Shown here: piece after piece, positions 47,413 to 57,628 of the stretch
Layout of the letters: each line of letters opens with the position of its first letter
How positions within the stretch are numbered: position 1 is the first letter of the stretch
Assembly: GCA_027622275.1 (NCBI GenBank)
Contig: JAQBZB010000002.1
Span: forward strand, 1-64,000
DNA from: Planctomycetota bacterium
GTDB lineage: Bacteria > Planctomycetota > Planctomycetia > Pirellulales > Pirellulaceae
DNA length: 64,000 nt
Reading direction: 5' to 3'
The notes under the pieces: generated by a model
The model's input: only the letters and a program-made list of their open reading frames with translations
Database searches by the model: none
Told to the model about the DNA's origin: nothing
Program-made: the position numbers and the translations under genes

Positions 47413-49173
47413 TTATGCCAAGTCCCGGTCCTCGAACAGGACCAGCGCCAACAGCAGCGCGATCATGCCGTAGATCACCGTATACAGCAGCGCCCAACCA
47501 AGATAGGTGTACGGCACTGGGACACCGGCGGCCACCGCCGCCTCGATACTAAAGTGATCGAGCACCGGGAACAGCGTCGAGAGCAGCTGTGCGACGAATA
47601 CGACTGCCTCGAACATCTTTCCTTCGACAGACGACTGCACCAGCAAAGGTGTGAGGTGACCGATCACATAGATCGAGAAACAAATGATAGAGTTCGCCAG
47701 CATTGGCAAACGCGTCGCGATCGCGACACTGATCGCCGCCAGAATCGCGGTCTCCATGAAATTCAGCAGTAACCCAGGCACGACACCGACCATCTCGAAA
47801 TGGCACAGTTGCCAAATCGGTTGGTCGAGGCTGTTCTCCTTGGCGTCGTAAATTGGCTTATACGCCGTCACCAACATCAAGACCGTGCCCAGCAAAATGA
47901 AGATCACGGCGACCGTCAAGAAGATCCCGAGGTACTTCCCCAGGATGAACGAGCGGCGGCGCAATGGCTTGGACAGCACGGTCAGCGCGGTGCGGCCTTC
48001 GATTTCTTCCGAAACCGATGTGCTGGCAGCCCAAACCGCTTGGATGATGCAAAGGACTCTGATCAGCACCATGCCCGTGTCTTTGAGAACCTTGATGTCT
48101 TCGCCCAACGTGTTGTACGGAATCCAAATGAAGGCCAACAATGCGAATACGCCGAGAAGCATCACAATCATGAACAGCGGCTGAGCCAACTCGGACTTGA
48201 AAGTTGCCAGTGCGATCGCCGACATCTTGGGCATGGCGGCGCGATGCAAGATGTACAGCAAGAAGACCGCGATGACGGCCACGGCGGTGAGTGCGACCGA
48301 ACGGACTTCCGCGTGCATCGGACGGGTAGTCAGCTTGACTGTGACGGTCGCATCCGACAGCCCGTAATTCCGGACATAAAGCGTGTCGACCTGTTCCTCT
48401 TCGAACAGCGCCTCGCCATCCATCCGATGTTTCCACTCGAAGGTATCGCCAGGGGATGCTTCAAACATCGGTGCGACGTCGACCGCTTCCGCCTGTTTCA
48501 GATCGATGGTGACGCTTTGATCGCTGGTGAGTGCGAAACCATGCAATTCCGACGCGCGAATATTAAGTTCGATTGGATACTGCGGCGGGTCTCGCGACTC
48601 GTCTTGGAGAATCTCAGCAGTCGTGGCAGGAATCGCAAACGGCACCGATCGTTCGCCGCTGTACGGCAGCCGCACGATGGAATTCAGAATCTCTTTCGGT
48701 TGCGTGGTGACTGCCACACCGACGAAAGCGAATGCCGAGAATGCAAGCGTCAGAATAAAGATCGGCCACAAAAAGCCTTCTCTCACCGCCTGTGGGATTT
48801 CCACGACAGTACGCCGCGACGTCAGCCAAACCATCCCGAGCCCACAAACTAACGCCACGGGAACAAGCAGCAGTGCCGCCATCACGGTTAATTCGGCATC
48901 GTTTCCACCTTCGAGACCGGCAAGCTTCGGCAGGGCCAGCCCCAACAGCACAAAGAACGACACGACCGACAGAATGGGGACCGCCTTGGATCTCAAGGCG
49001 GGATTCTCCGCGAGTTGGCCGATCGCGGGAATTCGCGAAATCGCAAATGCCAATCCCCACAGAACGAACAAAACAACCAAGCCAATCAAGGCCCCGATGC
49101 TGAGCAGCCAAAGTGGCGTCAGCCAGCTACTCACCCAAGTGGGAACAACGCCAAGCAACGAAAGTGAAGTCAT
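47413..49173 (-). CDS. ABC transporter permease (ABC-2-like)
   Basis: Multiple TM segments; SEEIEGRTALTVLSKPLRRRSFILGKYLGIFLTVAVIFILLGTVLML. Confidence 0.85.
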   Translation of the reverse strand: MTSLSLLGVVPTWVSSWLTPLWLLSIGALIGLVVLFVLWGLAFAISRIPAIGQLAENPALRSKAVPILSVVSFFVLLGLALPKLAGLEGGNDAELTVMAALLLVPVALVCGLGMVWLTSRRTVVEIPQAVREGFLWPIFILTLAFSAFAFVGVAVTTQPKEILNSIVRLPYSGERSVPFAIPATTAEILQDESRDPPQYPIELNIRASELHGFALTSDQSVTIDLKQAEAVDVAPMFEASPGDTFEWKHRMDGEALFEEEQVDTLYVRNYGLSDATVTVKLTTRPMHAEVRSVALTAVAVIAVFLLYILHRAAMPKMSAIALATFKSELAQPLFMIVMLLGVFALLAFIWIPYNTLGEDIKVLKDTGMVLIRVLCIIQAVWAASTSVSEEIEGRTALTVLSKPLRRRSFILGKYLGIFLTVAVIFILLGTVLMLVTAYKPIYDAKENSLDQPIWQLCHFEMVGVVPGLLLNFMETAILAAISVAIATRLPMLANSIICFSIYVIGHLTPLLVQSSVEGKMFEAVVFVAQLLSTLFPVLDHFSIEAAVAAGVPVPYTYLGWALLYTVIYGMIALLLALVLFEDRDLA

Positions 49174-49372
49174 GGAGGAATCGCTCGATGAAGGAATGGC
49201 CGGGTTCGCCGAGCGATCCGGGACTGTGATGTGTGAATCCGATCAGATCGATCGAGTTAGAAACACGATCTGTCTGCAAAAACTCTTGACGAGCATTACG
49301 CTTGCGGATGGTGGATGGTTCAATAATAAATGTGCGAACCCGACGAAGCCGCCGCAGTCGCAAGCTCGTCGG

Positions 49373-49657
49373 TCAGTGACGAATCGAAAAACCGGTAAAC
49401 TCGCCGGAAGGAGCGAGTTCCGTAACCTTGACATCGTTTATGTATTCCCCCAACCGGTCAGCGATTTCGTTGAGGAAACGCTTCATCTCGGCCGTTTCTG
49501 ATTCCACGACGAGTTGCACTCGACCGTCCGAAAGGTTTTGGACAAAACCAGTTACGTCGAAGCCACGCGCGATCTGCTGTGTCGTATAGCGAAATCCGAC
49601 GCCCTGAACATGGCCGGAATAATAGACTTCTCTGCGCTGCTGACGAGTCGAGCCCAT
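49373..49657 (-). CDS. acyP: Acylphosphatase
   Basis: REVYYSGHVQGVGFRYTTQQIARGFDVTGFVQNLSDGRVQLVVESETAEMKRFL. Confidence 0.95.
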   Translation of the reverse strand: MGSTRQQRREVYYSGHVQGVGFRYTTQQIARGFDVTGFVQNLSDGRVQLVVESETAEMKRFLNEIADRLGEYINDVKVTELAPSGEFTGFSIRH

Positions 49658-49762
49658 CGCCCAGGCCGCCTTCCTGTCGACACGGGATAAATAACATCCC
49701 CAATATAATTGCCCGCTATGCCGACTTCTAGACGTCGGCAAGGCGGTCCCGCGGGGAACCGC

Positions 49763-50593
49763 TCAACTATCTCCGGTCTTGCGGTCGCCCAGATACACGT
49801 GGATCGCATTGGCAAGGTCGCGAGCGGTGCCGCGAGAATACTCGATGTCGAACCAGAGGACGTTGCCTTGGGAGTCAAGCAAGTACGTTCGCGGGTGACG
49901 TCCCGTGGCGACTTTCGAGTAGAGACTTGCTTCAGCATCCAAGAGGACGGTGAATCCAACTTCGCGATCGGCTGGCAGCAGATCGACAATCTGTTCAGAC
50001 GGATCGCCAATGTTAATGGCGACGACGCTTAAGCCGGTGTTCTCGAAGGGCAAAACCGTCTCCGCTTCAAGTCGCTGGATCTGCTCTCGACCTAGTCGGT
50101 TTGCGTTGGCCCAAAACACGATGACTGTCAGCTTCTCACCAAATAACTCTTTCAGCGAGTGCTCCTGGCCTTCTAAGTCTGATAACTGCCCAACGGGAAA
50201 CGCTTCGCCCGTCTTTACCAAACAGGTGTCAGCGTCTCGTTGGGTCATCAGGACTTGAGGTTCATAGACATATTCCGGCGGCTCAGGAACAGTGAGAGCA
50301 ATCTTTGGCACCTTCGGCGCGCCCGGTGCGTGAGAAGCTACGACAGGCTTCGGCTCTGTCGTAGCAGGCTTCTCCTTGACCGTTAACGGCAGACCCGAGT
50401 CAACATTCTCAGGCTCTGCGACTTTCGCGATCGGCGCGGCAAGTGCTTCGTTGTGTGGCTCCACTGCCGTTGGAGTGCGGGGAAGAGCTGGTGCCGCTTG
50501 CCGTGGCGTATTATCGCAACCGGCGATCACAGTCACGACCACGAAACACGCGGACCATTTCCAAATCAAACTGACACCACTCCGTTGAATCAT
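49763..50593 (-). CDS. TlpA/redoxin-like lipoprotein lacking a CxxC active site
   Basis: Lipobox-like VVVTVIAGCDN; VGQLSDLEGQEHSLKELFGEKLTVIVFWANANRLGREQIQRLEAE...GFTVLLDAEASLYSKVATGRHPRTYLLDSQGNVLWF. Confidence 0.8.
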   Translation of the reverse strand: MIQRSGVSLIWKWSACFVVVTVIAGCDNTPRQAAPALPRTPTAVEPHNEALAAPIAKVAEPENVDSGLPLTVKEKPATTEPKPVVASHAPGAPKVPKIALTVPEPPEYVYEPQVLMTQRDADTCLVKTGEAFPVGQLSDLEGQEHSLKELFGEKLTVIVFWANANRLGREQIQRLEAETVLPFENTGLSVVAINIGDPSEQIVDLLPADREVGFTVLLDAEASLYSKVATGRHPRTYLLDSQGNVLWFDIEYSRGTARDLANAIHVYLGDRKTGDS

Positions 50594-50723
50594 CGCAGTT
50601 GTTCCTTGCGTGGGGGTGCAAGAGCAGTCGCCAGCCAGCTTCTGCAAAAAGCAGAACTCTCAACTGTTCAATAGTCTCGCGTTCCCGCTGGCAATCGTCA
50701 ACGGTCTTGGAGCTTACCCAATC

Positions 50724-52526
50724 TTACTTTTCGCTGAGTGGAACGACGCGGATATTCAATTCGTCCAGTTGCTTTCGATCGACTTCACCGGGAGCTTCGG
50801 TCATCAAATCGGTTGCGCGCTGTGTCTTGGGGAAAGCAATGCAGTCGCGGATGCTTTCCAAGCCGCCAAACAGCATCACAACGCGATCGATTCCCAACGC
50901 GATACCCGCATGAGGCGGAGCGCCATATTGAAGCGCGTCGAGCAGGAATCCGAACCTTTCTTTTGACGTTTGCTCGTCGATACCGAGCAGCTTGAAGACA
51001 ACTTGCTGCGTCGCGGAATCGTGAATTCGAACCGTTCCGCCGCCGGCTTCCGAGCCGTTGATCACCAAGTCGTAGGCCTTCGCACGACATTTCTTAGGCT
51101 CGGTTTCAAGCATGGCAAGGTCTTGGTCCCGCGGAGCGGTAAACGGATGATGCATGGCGACCCACCGATCTTCCTCGTCGTCATGCTCGAACATCGGGAA
51201 CTCGACGACCCACGAGAAGTGCATGTGCTTTGGATCATAGAGTTTCAACTCAGCTCCCAGACGCTTGCGGAGTCCATACAGCGCTTTGCACGACACCTCC
51301 CATGAATCGGCGATAAAGAGCATCAAGTCGCCAGATTCGGCCGCCATGCGTTCGGCGAACTTTTTCAACAACGCTGCGTCAAAGTTCTTCGAAATTGGCG
51401 ACCATAGCGAGCCGTCTTCTTCCATGCGGAACCAAGCCAGTCCCTTGGCGCCGAAGTCGTGCTTCACGTAATCGGTCAGTTCGTCGATCTGACGTCGTGA
51501 ATACTTGGGAGCGGCGCCCTTCGCGTTGATGCCGCGGACGGCGCCACCGGTTGTGGCCGGCTGCTGGAAAACGCGGAATTCCGCTTCGGCCGCGAGGTCC
51601 GTGCAGTCCACGATCTCCATGCCGAATCGCAGGTCGGGAGCATCGTGTCCAAAACGCTCCATCGCTTCGTCGTAAGTCATCCGCGGCAACGGCAGCTGCA
51701 AGTCGATCCCGGTCAAGTCCTTGGCCAGGCGAAGCATCAGGCCGTCGATCATGCCGATGATGTCATCCGCATCCACGAACGACATCTCCATGTCCAGCTG
51801 CGTGAATTCGGGCTGCCGATCCGCACGCAAATCCTCGTCGCGAAAGCAACGAGCGACTTGCACATAGCGATCCAATCCCGCGACCATCAGGATTTGCTTG
51901 TAGAGTTGCGGCGATTGCGGCAACGCATAGAACGAACCGCGATGAACGCGGCTGGGGACCAGGTAATCGCGTGCTCCTTCCGGCGTGCTGCGTCCCAGGA
52001 TCGGTGTCTCGACATCGATGAAGTCGTGTTCCTCGAAGTAGTCACGCATCGTTTTGATGACCCGACTACGAAGCAGCAATGTCTTCTGCATCTCGTCTCG
52101 ACGGAGGTCGAGGTAGCGATGCTTCAGACGCAAGTCCTCGCCCGGTTGGTCGGACTGGCCGGGGGTGAACGGAGGCACCTTCGACTTGTTCAGGATCTCC
52201 AGCTGCGTGGCTCGCAGTTCGATATGTCCTGTCGCAAGCTTTGGATTGTCCTGATCCTTCGGACGCGGCTGGATCGAACCGGTGACTCGAATCACATCTT
52301 CCGCTCGTAGCTTCTTGGCCCGTTCAATCAGCTCGGTGCTGCTATCGGGCGGACCGCAGCAAATCTGCGTCAGGCCGTATCGATCGCGCAGGTCGATGAA
52401 GATGCCTCCGCCATGATCTCGATAGCCATCGACCCATCCGCACAAGGTCGCCTTGGTATCGACGTGGTCCAAACGCAATTCGCCGCAAGTATGAGAGCGT
52501 AACAAACGAGTCTCCTTGTCCGTCAA
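50724..52526 (-). CDS. aspS: Aspartyl-tRNA synthetase
   Basis: MTDKETRLLRSHTCGELRLDHVDTKATLCGWVDGYRDHGGGIFIDLRDRYGLTQ...FRDEDLRADRQPEFTQLDMEMSFVD...GIALGIDRVVMLFGG. Confidence 0.96.
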   Translation of the reverse strand: MTDKETRLLRSHTCGELRLDHVDTKATLCGWVDGYRDHGGGIFIDLRDRYGLTQICCGPPDSSTELIERAKKLRAEDVIRVTGSIQPRPKDQDNPKLATGHIELRATQLEILNKSKVPPFTPGQSDQPGEDLRLKHRYLDLRRDEMQKTLLLRSRVIKTMRDYFEEHDFIDVETPILGRSTPEGARDYLVPSRVHRGSFYALPQSPQLYKQILMVAGLDRYVQVARCFRDEDLRADRQPEFTQLDMEMSFVDADDIIGMIDGLMLRLAKDLTGIDLQLPLPRMTYDEAMERFGHDAPDLRFGMEIVDCTDLAAEAEFRVFQQPATTGGAVRGINAKGAAPKYSRRQIDELTDYVKHDFGAKGLAWFRMEEDGSLWSPISKNFDAALLKKFAERMAAESGDLMLFIADSWEVSCKALYGLRKRLGAELKLYDPKHMHFSWVVEFPMFEHDDEEDRWVAMHHPFTAPRDQDLAMLETEPKKCRAKAYDLVINGSEAGGGTVRIHDSATQQVVFKLLGIDEQTSKERFGFLLDALQYGAPPHAGIALGIDRVVMLFGGLESIRDCIAFPKTQRATDLMTEAPGEVDRKQLDELNIRVVPLSEK

Positions 52527-52665
52527 GAGCTTTGCTCAAGTCAATCAAAACTTCGCATTCTAGGTGGTGACGTGAGTTCTGGGAAGGTTCGCGCCGCGGC
52601 ATGCGCTGGACAACAAGAAGCGATTCACTGCAACGATCGATACAGTCGGCCTCAGGAACAGGCCG

Positions 52666-53631
52666 CTAGCTCGCCAATTCGATGATCCGCTGCGCAAACT
52701 CGTGCGGATCGGGCTCTTCGTCCAACGGTACGAATTCACATTCGGCAAGGCTGCGGAACCACGTTTCTTGCCGGCGAGCAAACTGCCGCGTACGAGCTTG
52801 AACCAGTTCGATCGTTCTCGACAGTTCAAGACCATGGCGGAGAAACTCGATCACCTCCCGGTACCCAACCGCTTGCGCCGCCGTCCGTCCAAGGTCGCCG
52901 TACTGGTCGAGCAAGAGCTTCACTTCCTCCAGCAGTCCCGTTTGAAACATCCGTTCGACGCGAGCTTCGATCCGGCGATGCAGAAGCTGGCGCGGCCAGG
53001 ACATCACGAAGGCCTTGCACTGCTCGTGTGGAATGTCGTCGAACTGCGTCTGTTCGTGGCTGAGTGGCCGCCCTGTCTGCTTGTAGACTTCTAATGCTCG
53101 GATGATCCGACGCTTGTCGTTTGGATGCAGCTTTGCCGCCGCCAGTGGATCGACTTGTTCCAGCCGTGCATGAAGCGCCTCGATTCCGACCGTTTCGAGT
53201 TCCGCTTCGATCTGATCACGGAACTCCCAATCGGCCGGCGGACCCGGATAGACGCCACGCAGCAGAGCTTTCAGATACAACGGCGTGCCACCCACAAACA
53301 GCACCTCGCGGCCGCGCGAACGGATCTCGCCAATCACTCGATGCGCGTCGCGGACATACCGTGAGAGGCTGTATTCTTCGTTCGAAGCGACAAGATCGAG
53401 CAAGTGATGCGGCACTTCGGCGCGTTGCTCGCCGGTTGGCTTCGCGGTGCCAATGTTCATCTCGCGATAGACCGACATCGAATCGAGCGACACGATCTCG
53501 GCGTTCAGCAGCTTTGCCAGTTCGATCCCGGCGCGAGTCTTGCCGCTGGCCGTGGCTCCGGTCAAATACCAGCAGCCACGCACCGCCTCGAACGTTTCGC
53601 CGGCACCTCGAGTGGAATTCATGGCCATCAT
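52666..53631 (-). CDS. miaA: tRNA dimethylallyltransferase
   Basis: CWYLTGATASGKTRAGIELAKLLNAEIVSLDSMSVYREMNIGTAKPTGEQRAEVPHHLLDLV...VGGTPLYLKALLRGVYPGPPAD. Confidence 0.94.
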   Translation of the reverse strand: MMAMNSTRGAGETFEAVRGCWYLTGATASGKTRAGIELAKLLNAEIVSLDSMSVYREMNIGTAKPTGEQRAEVPHHLLDLVASNEEYSLSRYVRDAHRVIGEIRSRGREVLFVGGTPLYLKALLRGVYPGPPADWEFRDQIEAELETVGIEALHARLEQVDPLAAAKLHPNDKRRIIRALEVYKQTGRPLSHEQTQFDDIPHEQCKAFVMSWPRQLLHRRIEARVERMFQTGLLEEVKLLLDQYGDLGRTAAQAVGYREVIEFLRHGLELSRTIELVQARTRQFARRQETWFRSLAECEFVPLDEEPDPHEFAQRIIELAS

Positions 53632-53661
53632 CAGTCGTTTGTCATTACGGGAGTTGTGTTT

Positions 53662-53861
53662 TCGTTGAACCGCCAGCCGGAGGCGTGCGCTCAATGCCAC
53701 TCAGTTCGCGAAGCAATCGGACGTAGTGGTGGCTTCCAGCCGCCACAAATCCCCGTGAAATCACGTGGCGGCTGGAAGCCACCACTACAAAGTGAGTGGC
53801 ATTGGGCGTGCGCTTCCCGATCCCAGGCAAAAGCGCACGCCTCCGGCTGGCGGTTAAACGA
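53662..53861. repeat. Three-layer nested inverted-repeat element
   Basis: Outer 29-nt arms (53662-53690/53833-53861, 1 mismatch), middle 12-nt arms (53692-53703/53793-53804), inner perfect 24-nt GTAG...CTAC arms (53723-53746/53765-53788). Confidence 0.9.
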
Positions 53862-54384
53862 GACTCTAGCATCTTAGCATTGGGCGGGAGATTACTGTCG
53901 TGTAGGCTGCGGATTTGTTGTAGCAGGTTGTCTGATGACTTTTGGACAGTTTTCTACAGGAGGCCACGGACGGCATTCGATGACAGCAACCGGTGGGATG
54001 CGGCGACGGAGAAGAATCTGCGGAACTTTTACTGCACGCTGTCCGAGAACGATGGGCGACGATTCGCGGCGATCGCGGCTTGGCAACTGGGGCCTGGCGG
54101 CATTCAATAGGTGGCACAGGACTGAAAACAACCGTCAACGTGATCCGCCGCGCGTACGAAACGCGCCAAATCGCCACTGACGAAATCTAACGCAGCCTAA
54201 AGATCGTATCCGACGATCTGTTGCCCAAATGGAACCACCGAGCCGTCCCTCAACACGCGACAATAATTGTTTGACCAATGCTAAATCGCGAAACAACGTC
54301 CGCTCGACGGGGTCGTTTTATCGAAGTACCGTGCCCGTTGTCTGACGGACATTTCCAGCGGTCCACCGAACAGCGAGTGAGTTT

Positions 54385-55017
54385 GTGAACACGTCCCCCG
54401 ACGCAAACTTCCCCGAACTTCTCCGCCAGCGCTTAGCACAACCGCTGCCTGGCATCGGCGCATGCTCGGACTTTGAACCTGAATTGTGTTACGGCCGACA
54501 TCAAGGTCCGCCAGCGCACGATGTTCGACAGGCGGCGGTCTTGTTGTTGCTATATCCCGGGGAAACGTCGTGGCATCTGCCGCTGACGGTGCGGCCGGCG
54601 GCGATGAGTTCGCACGGTGGGCAAGTCAGCTTGCCCGGTGGTCTGATCGAACCGGGCGAGACGGTCGAGCAGGCCGCACTGCGCGAGTGTTGCGAAGAAT
54701 TAGGCGAAGCTGGTTCCGACGTGCAGATGCTGGGCAGCTTGTCGCCGATCTACGTGTTCGCGAGTAACTTCGTGGTGACTCCTTGCGTCGCGTGGTCGCC
54801 GACACGTCCGCGCTTCGAGCCGAACCCGCATGAAGTCGCGAACCTGCTCGAACCGTCGCTTGTCGACCTCCAGGATCCCGATTGCCGAGGGTCGCACGTG
54901 ATCGATCGTCGCGGCGTCCAATTTCGTGTGCCGCATATTGTCTATGACCAGCATGAGATTTGGGGCGCGACAAGTGTGATCCTCGCCGAGTTCTTGCAGA
55001 TCGTTGGCTCGCGTTAA
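54385..55017 (+). CDS. NUDIX hydrolase (CoA pyrophosphatase-like)
   Basis: AVLLLLYPGETSWHLPLTVRPAAMSSHGGQVSLPGGLIEPGETVEQAALRECCEELGEAG. Confidence 0.92.
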   Translation: MNTSPDANFPELLRQRLAQPLPGIGACSDFEPELCYGRHQGPPAHDVRQAAVLLLLYPGETSWHLPLTVRPAAMSSHGGQVSLPGGLIEPGETVEQAALRECCEELGEAGSDVQMLGSLSPIYVFASNFVVTPCVAWSPTRPRFEPNPHEVANLLEPSLVDLQDPDCRGSHVIDRRGVQFRVPHIVYDQHEIWGATSVILAEFLQIVGSR

Positions 55018-55108
55018 ACGGTCGCCTTGGCGGCCTTGTCGCGACAGCTATATTGAGTGCTGAGGTTTCACGGACGCTGGAAACGACAGATGCCCGCGAG
55101 GTAGTGAA

Positions 55109-56119
55109 ATGGTTCGAGTTGGAATTCTTGGAGCAACAGGCTACACGGCGCTGGAGCTGATGAAGATCCTGCTGCGGCATCCGAGCGTCGAGATCACGAC
55201 GCTCACCAGCCGCCAGGAAGGCAACCCGCACGTCTCGGCCATTCATCCGCAGCTGATGGGCCGGCTGGACGTCAGCCTCGAAGATCTCGCGCCGGAAACC
55301 GTTGCCTCGCGGACGGATTGTGTCTTCAGCTGCCTGCCGCACGCGACTTCGGCCGCGATGGTCATGAAGATGCTCGAGACGGACGTGCGAGTCATCGACT
55401 TCAGCGCCGACTATCGCTTGCGGGATGCCGACACTTACGCCGAATGGTACGGACACAAACACCCCGATCCCGATCGGCTCGGCAAGACGGTGTACGGGCT
55501 GCCCGAGTTATTCGGACGCGACATCCCCGACGCGCAATTGATCGCGAACCCGGGTTGTTACACCAGCACGTCGATCCTGGCGTTGGCACCGCTGTTGTCG
55601 GGCGGCTTCATCGAGTCGACGGGCATCATCATCGACGCCAAGAGTGGCATCTCTGGCGCGGGCCGATCGCCGAAGCTGACGACGCTGTACCCGGAATGTA
55701 ACGAAAGCCTTTCGGCGTATGCCGTCGGACGTCACCGCCACACGCCCGAGATCGAACAAATTCTCAGCGTATTCAGCGGGCAGGACGTCCAGGTCATCTT
55801 TACGCCGCATCTGATCCCAATGGACCGCGGCATTCTCTGCACGATCTACGCGACGCCGACGAAAGACGCCACCGAGGATCAGCTGCTCGACGCGATGCGC
55901 GAGTTCTATGCCGACAAGCCGTTCATGCGGATCGTCGATCACCTGCCCGCGACGAAGGATGTGAGTGGCACCAATTTCTGCGACGTCACCGTGCGGCGAG
56001 TGAAGGGGCGGCTGATCGTGTTCTCTTGCACCGACAATTTGATCAAGGGAGCGTCGGGCGTGGCCGTCCAGAATTTCAATCTCATGCACGGCTTCGACGA
56101 AACGACGGCGTTGCTATAG
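55109..56119 (+). CDS. argC: N-acetyl-gamma-glutamyl-phosphate reductase
   Basis: [36 protein letters not shown]...[35 protein letters not shown]...[12 protein letters not shown]. Confidence 0.95.
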   Translation: MVRVGILGATGYTALELMKILLRHPSVEITTLTSRQEGNPHVSAIHPQLMGRLDVSLEDLAPETVASRTDCVFSCLPHATSAAMVMKMLETDVRVIDFSADYRLRDADTYAEWYGHKHPDPDRLGKTVYGLPELFGRDIPDAQLIANPGCYTSTSILALAPLLSGGFIESTGIIIDAKSGISGAGRSPKLTTLYPECNESLSAYAVGRHRHTPEIEQILSVFSGQDVQVIFTPHLIPMDRGILCTIYATPTKDATEDQLLDAMREFYADKPFMRIVDHLPATKDVSGTNFCDVTVRRVKGRLIVFSCTDNLIKGASGVAVQNFNLMHGFDETTALL

Positions 56120-56141
56120 GCTTGGCGTGAAGAGGATCAAC

Positions 56142-56202
56142 GTAGGATGGACGCCTCGTCCGTCCTTCCTTTTAACGGGGACGGACGAGGCGTCCATCCT
56201 AC
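56142..56202. repeat. REP/BIME-like perfect 24-bp inverted repeat with GTAG/CTAC termini
   Basis: GTAGGATGGACGCCTCGTCCGTCC (56142-56165) / GGACGGACGAGGCGTCCATCCTAC (56179-56202), 13-nt loop. Confidence 0.92.
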
Positions 56203-56261
56203 ACCTTCGTTAAACTGAAGCACCTTCCATCAAAACAAAAACACACAGAGTCACCTGCACG

Positions 56262-57455
56262 ATGAGTCATCCAGTTCCGAAGGGTTTTCGATTAGCGGGC
56301 GTGTACTGCGGCATCAAGTCGAATGCCGCGAAGGAAGACCTCACGCTGATCGCGACGGATTCAGACGCCGTCGCGGCCGGCGTGTACACACAAAATCTCG
56401 TCGTTGCCGCTTCGGTCACTCAGAATCGAGCCAAGACGCCGTGCGAGAACTTTCGTGTGGTCGTCGTTAACTCGGGGAACGCCAATGCCTGTACCGGCGA
56501 ACGAGGCGAACGAGACTCGCGAGAAATGGCTCGTCTTGCCGCGGCAGCCGTCGGCGGCAGCGAACCACAAGCACTCGTCATGTCGACCGGCATCATCGGG
56601 CACTTCTTGCCGATGGAGAAGGTCACGAGCGGCATCGCGGCCGCGGCGGCAAAACTCGGCCGCGACAACGCGGCGTTCGACTCCGCCGTGCGTGGCATCA
56701 TGACCACGGACAAGTTCCAGAAAACAGCGAGTCGGTCCGTCGAGATCGGCGGAAAGCCCGTGCAAATCACGGCGATCGCCAAAGGGGCCGGCATGATCGG
56801 CCCGAACATGGCGACGATGCTGTGCGTGGTGATGACCGACGCCGCATTGTCCGCCACCGTCGCGCAAGAATTGTTGACGCACGCCGCCGAACGAAGCTTC
56901 AACTGCATCAGTGTCGAAGGGCATACTAGCACGAGCGACACGGCGCTGCTGCTCGCCAGCGGAGCGTCGGGCGTTGCTCCGACGAGCGCAGCTGATCGCG
57001 CGGTGCTGCAACAGACACTCGACGAAGTCTGTATTGAACTCGCCAAATTGATTCCGTCGGACGGCGAAGGCGCGACGCATCTCATCACGCTCGACGTGAC
57101 CGGATGTGCCTCGCGAGCCGACGCCCACCACATCGCAAAGACCGTGGCCAATAGCCCGCTCGTCAAAACGGCGTTCACCGGAAACGATCCTAATTGGGGC
57201 CGAATCGTTTCCGCCGCGGGTTACGCGGGCGTTCCGTTCGATCCGGCGAAAGTGACCCTTACGATTAACGGCATGCTCATCTACGAGGCCGGCATGCCCG
57301 CCGCCTACGACGCCAAGCTCGTGTCGGAATCGATGCGAGATAACCGCGAGGTTCATGTCGTGCTGGCATTCAGCGAGGGCGACGCCAGTGTTCGCTTCTG
57401 GACCAGCGACTTGACGGTCGAGTATGTGAACTTCAACTCGGATTACTCGACGTAG
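56262..57455 (+). CDS. argJ: Bifunctional glutamate N-acetyltransferase/amino-acid acetyltransferase
   Basis: VPKGFRLAGVYCGIK...VVVVNSGNANACTGERGERDSREMARLAAAAVG...STGIIGHFLPMEKV...KGAGMIGPNMATMLCVVMTDA...EGHTSTSDTALLLASG. Confidence 0.96.
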   Translation: MSHPVPKGFRLAGVYCGIKSNAAKEDLTLIATDSDAVAAGVYTQNLVVAASVTQNRAKTPCENFRVVVVNSGNANACTGERGERDSREMARLAAAAVGGSEPQALVMSTGIIGHFLPMEKVTSGIAAAAAKLGRDNAAFDSAVRGIMTTDKFQKTASRSVEIGGKPVQITAIAKGAGMIGPNMATMLCVVMTDAALSATVAQELLTHAAERSFNCISVEGHTSTSDTALLLASGASGVAPTSAADRAVLQQTLDEVCIELAKLIPSDGEGATHLITLDVTGCASRADAHHIAKTVANSPLVKTAFTGNDPNWGRIVSAAGYAGVPFDPAKVTLTINGMLIYEAGMPAAYDAKLVSESMRDNREVHVVLAFSEGDASVRFWTSDLTVEYVNFNSDYST

Positions 57456-57469
57456 GGCCGCAGAATCGC

Positions 57470-57519
57470 AGGGCGGGCTGTGCCCACCAGATCGGGATGG
57501 TGGGCACGGCCCACCCTAC
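57470..57519. repeat. REP/BIME-like inverted repeat ending GGTGGGCACGGCCCACCCTAC
   Basis: Arms ggctgtgcccacca / tggtgggcacggcc with one mismatch; CTAC foot. Confidence 0.75.
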
Positions 57520-57628
57520 AAACTGCCTTGGCAGCGTCGCCGAAGTTTGGGTTCGTGATTGCCTCACCAAACCATTTGCCCGATAATAGCACTAGTCTTG
57601 CTCCATCACTTTGCCGAAAGCTTCTTTC

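Noticed and set aside
53866-54330. Short ORFs between the nested repeat and the NUDIX gene
   Set aside because: No domain signatures or consistent start signals; probably decayed intergenic DNA.
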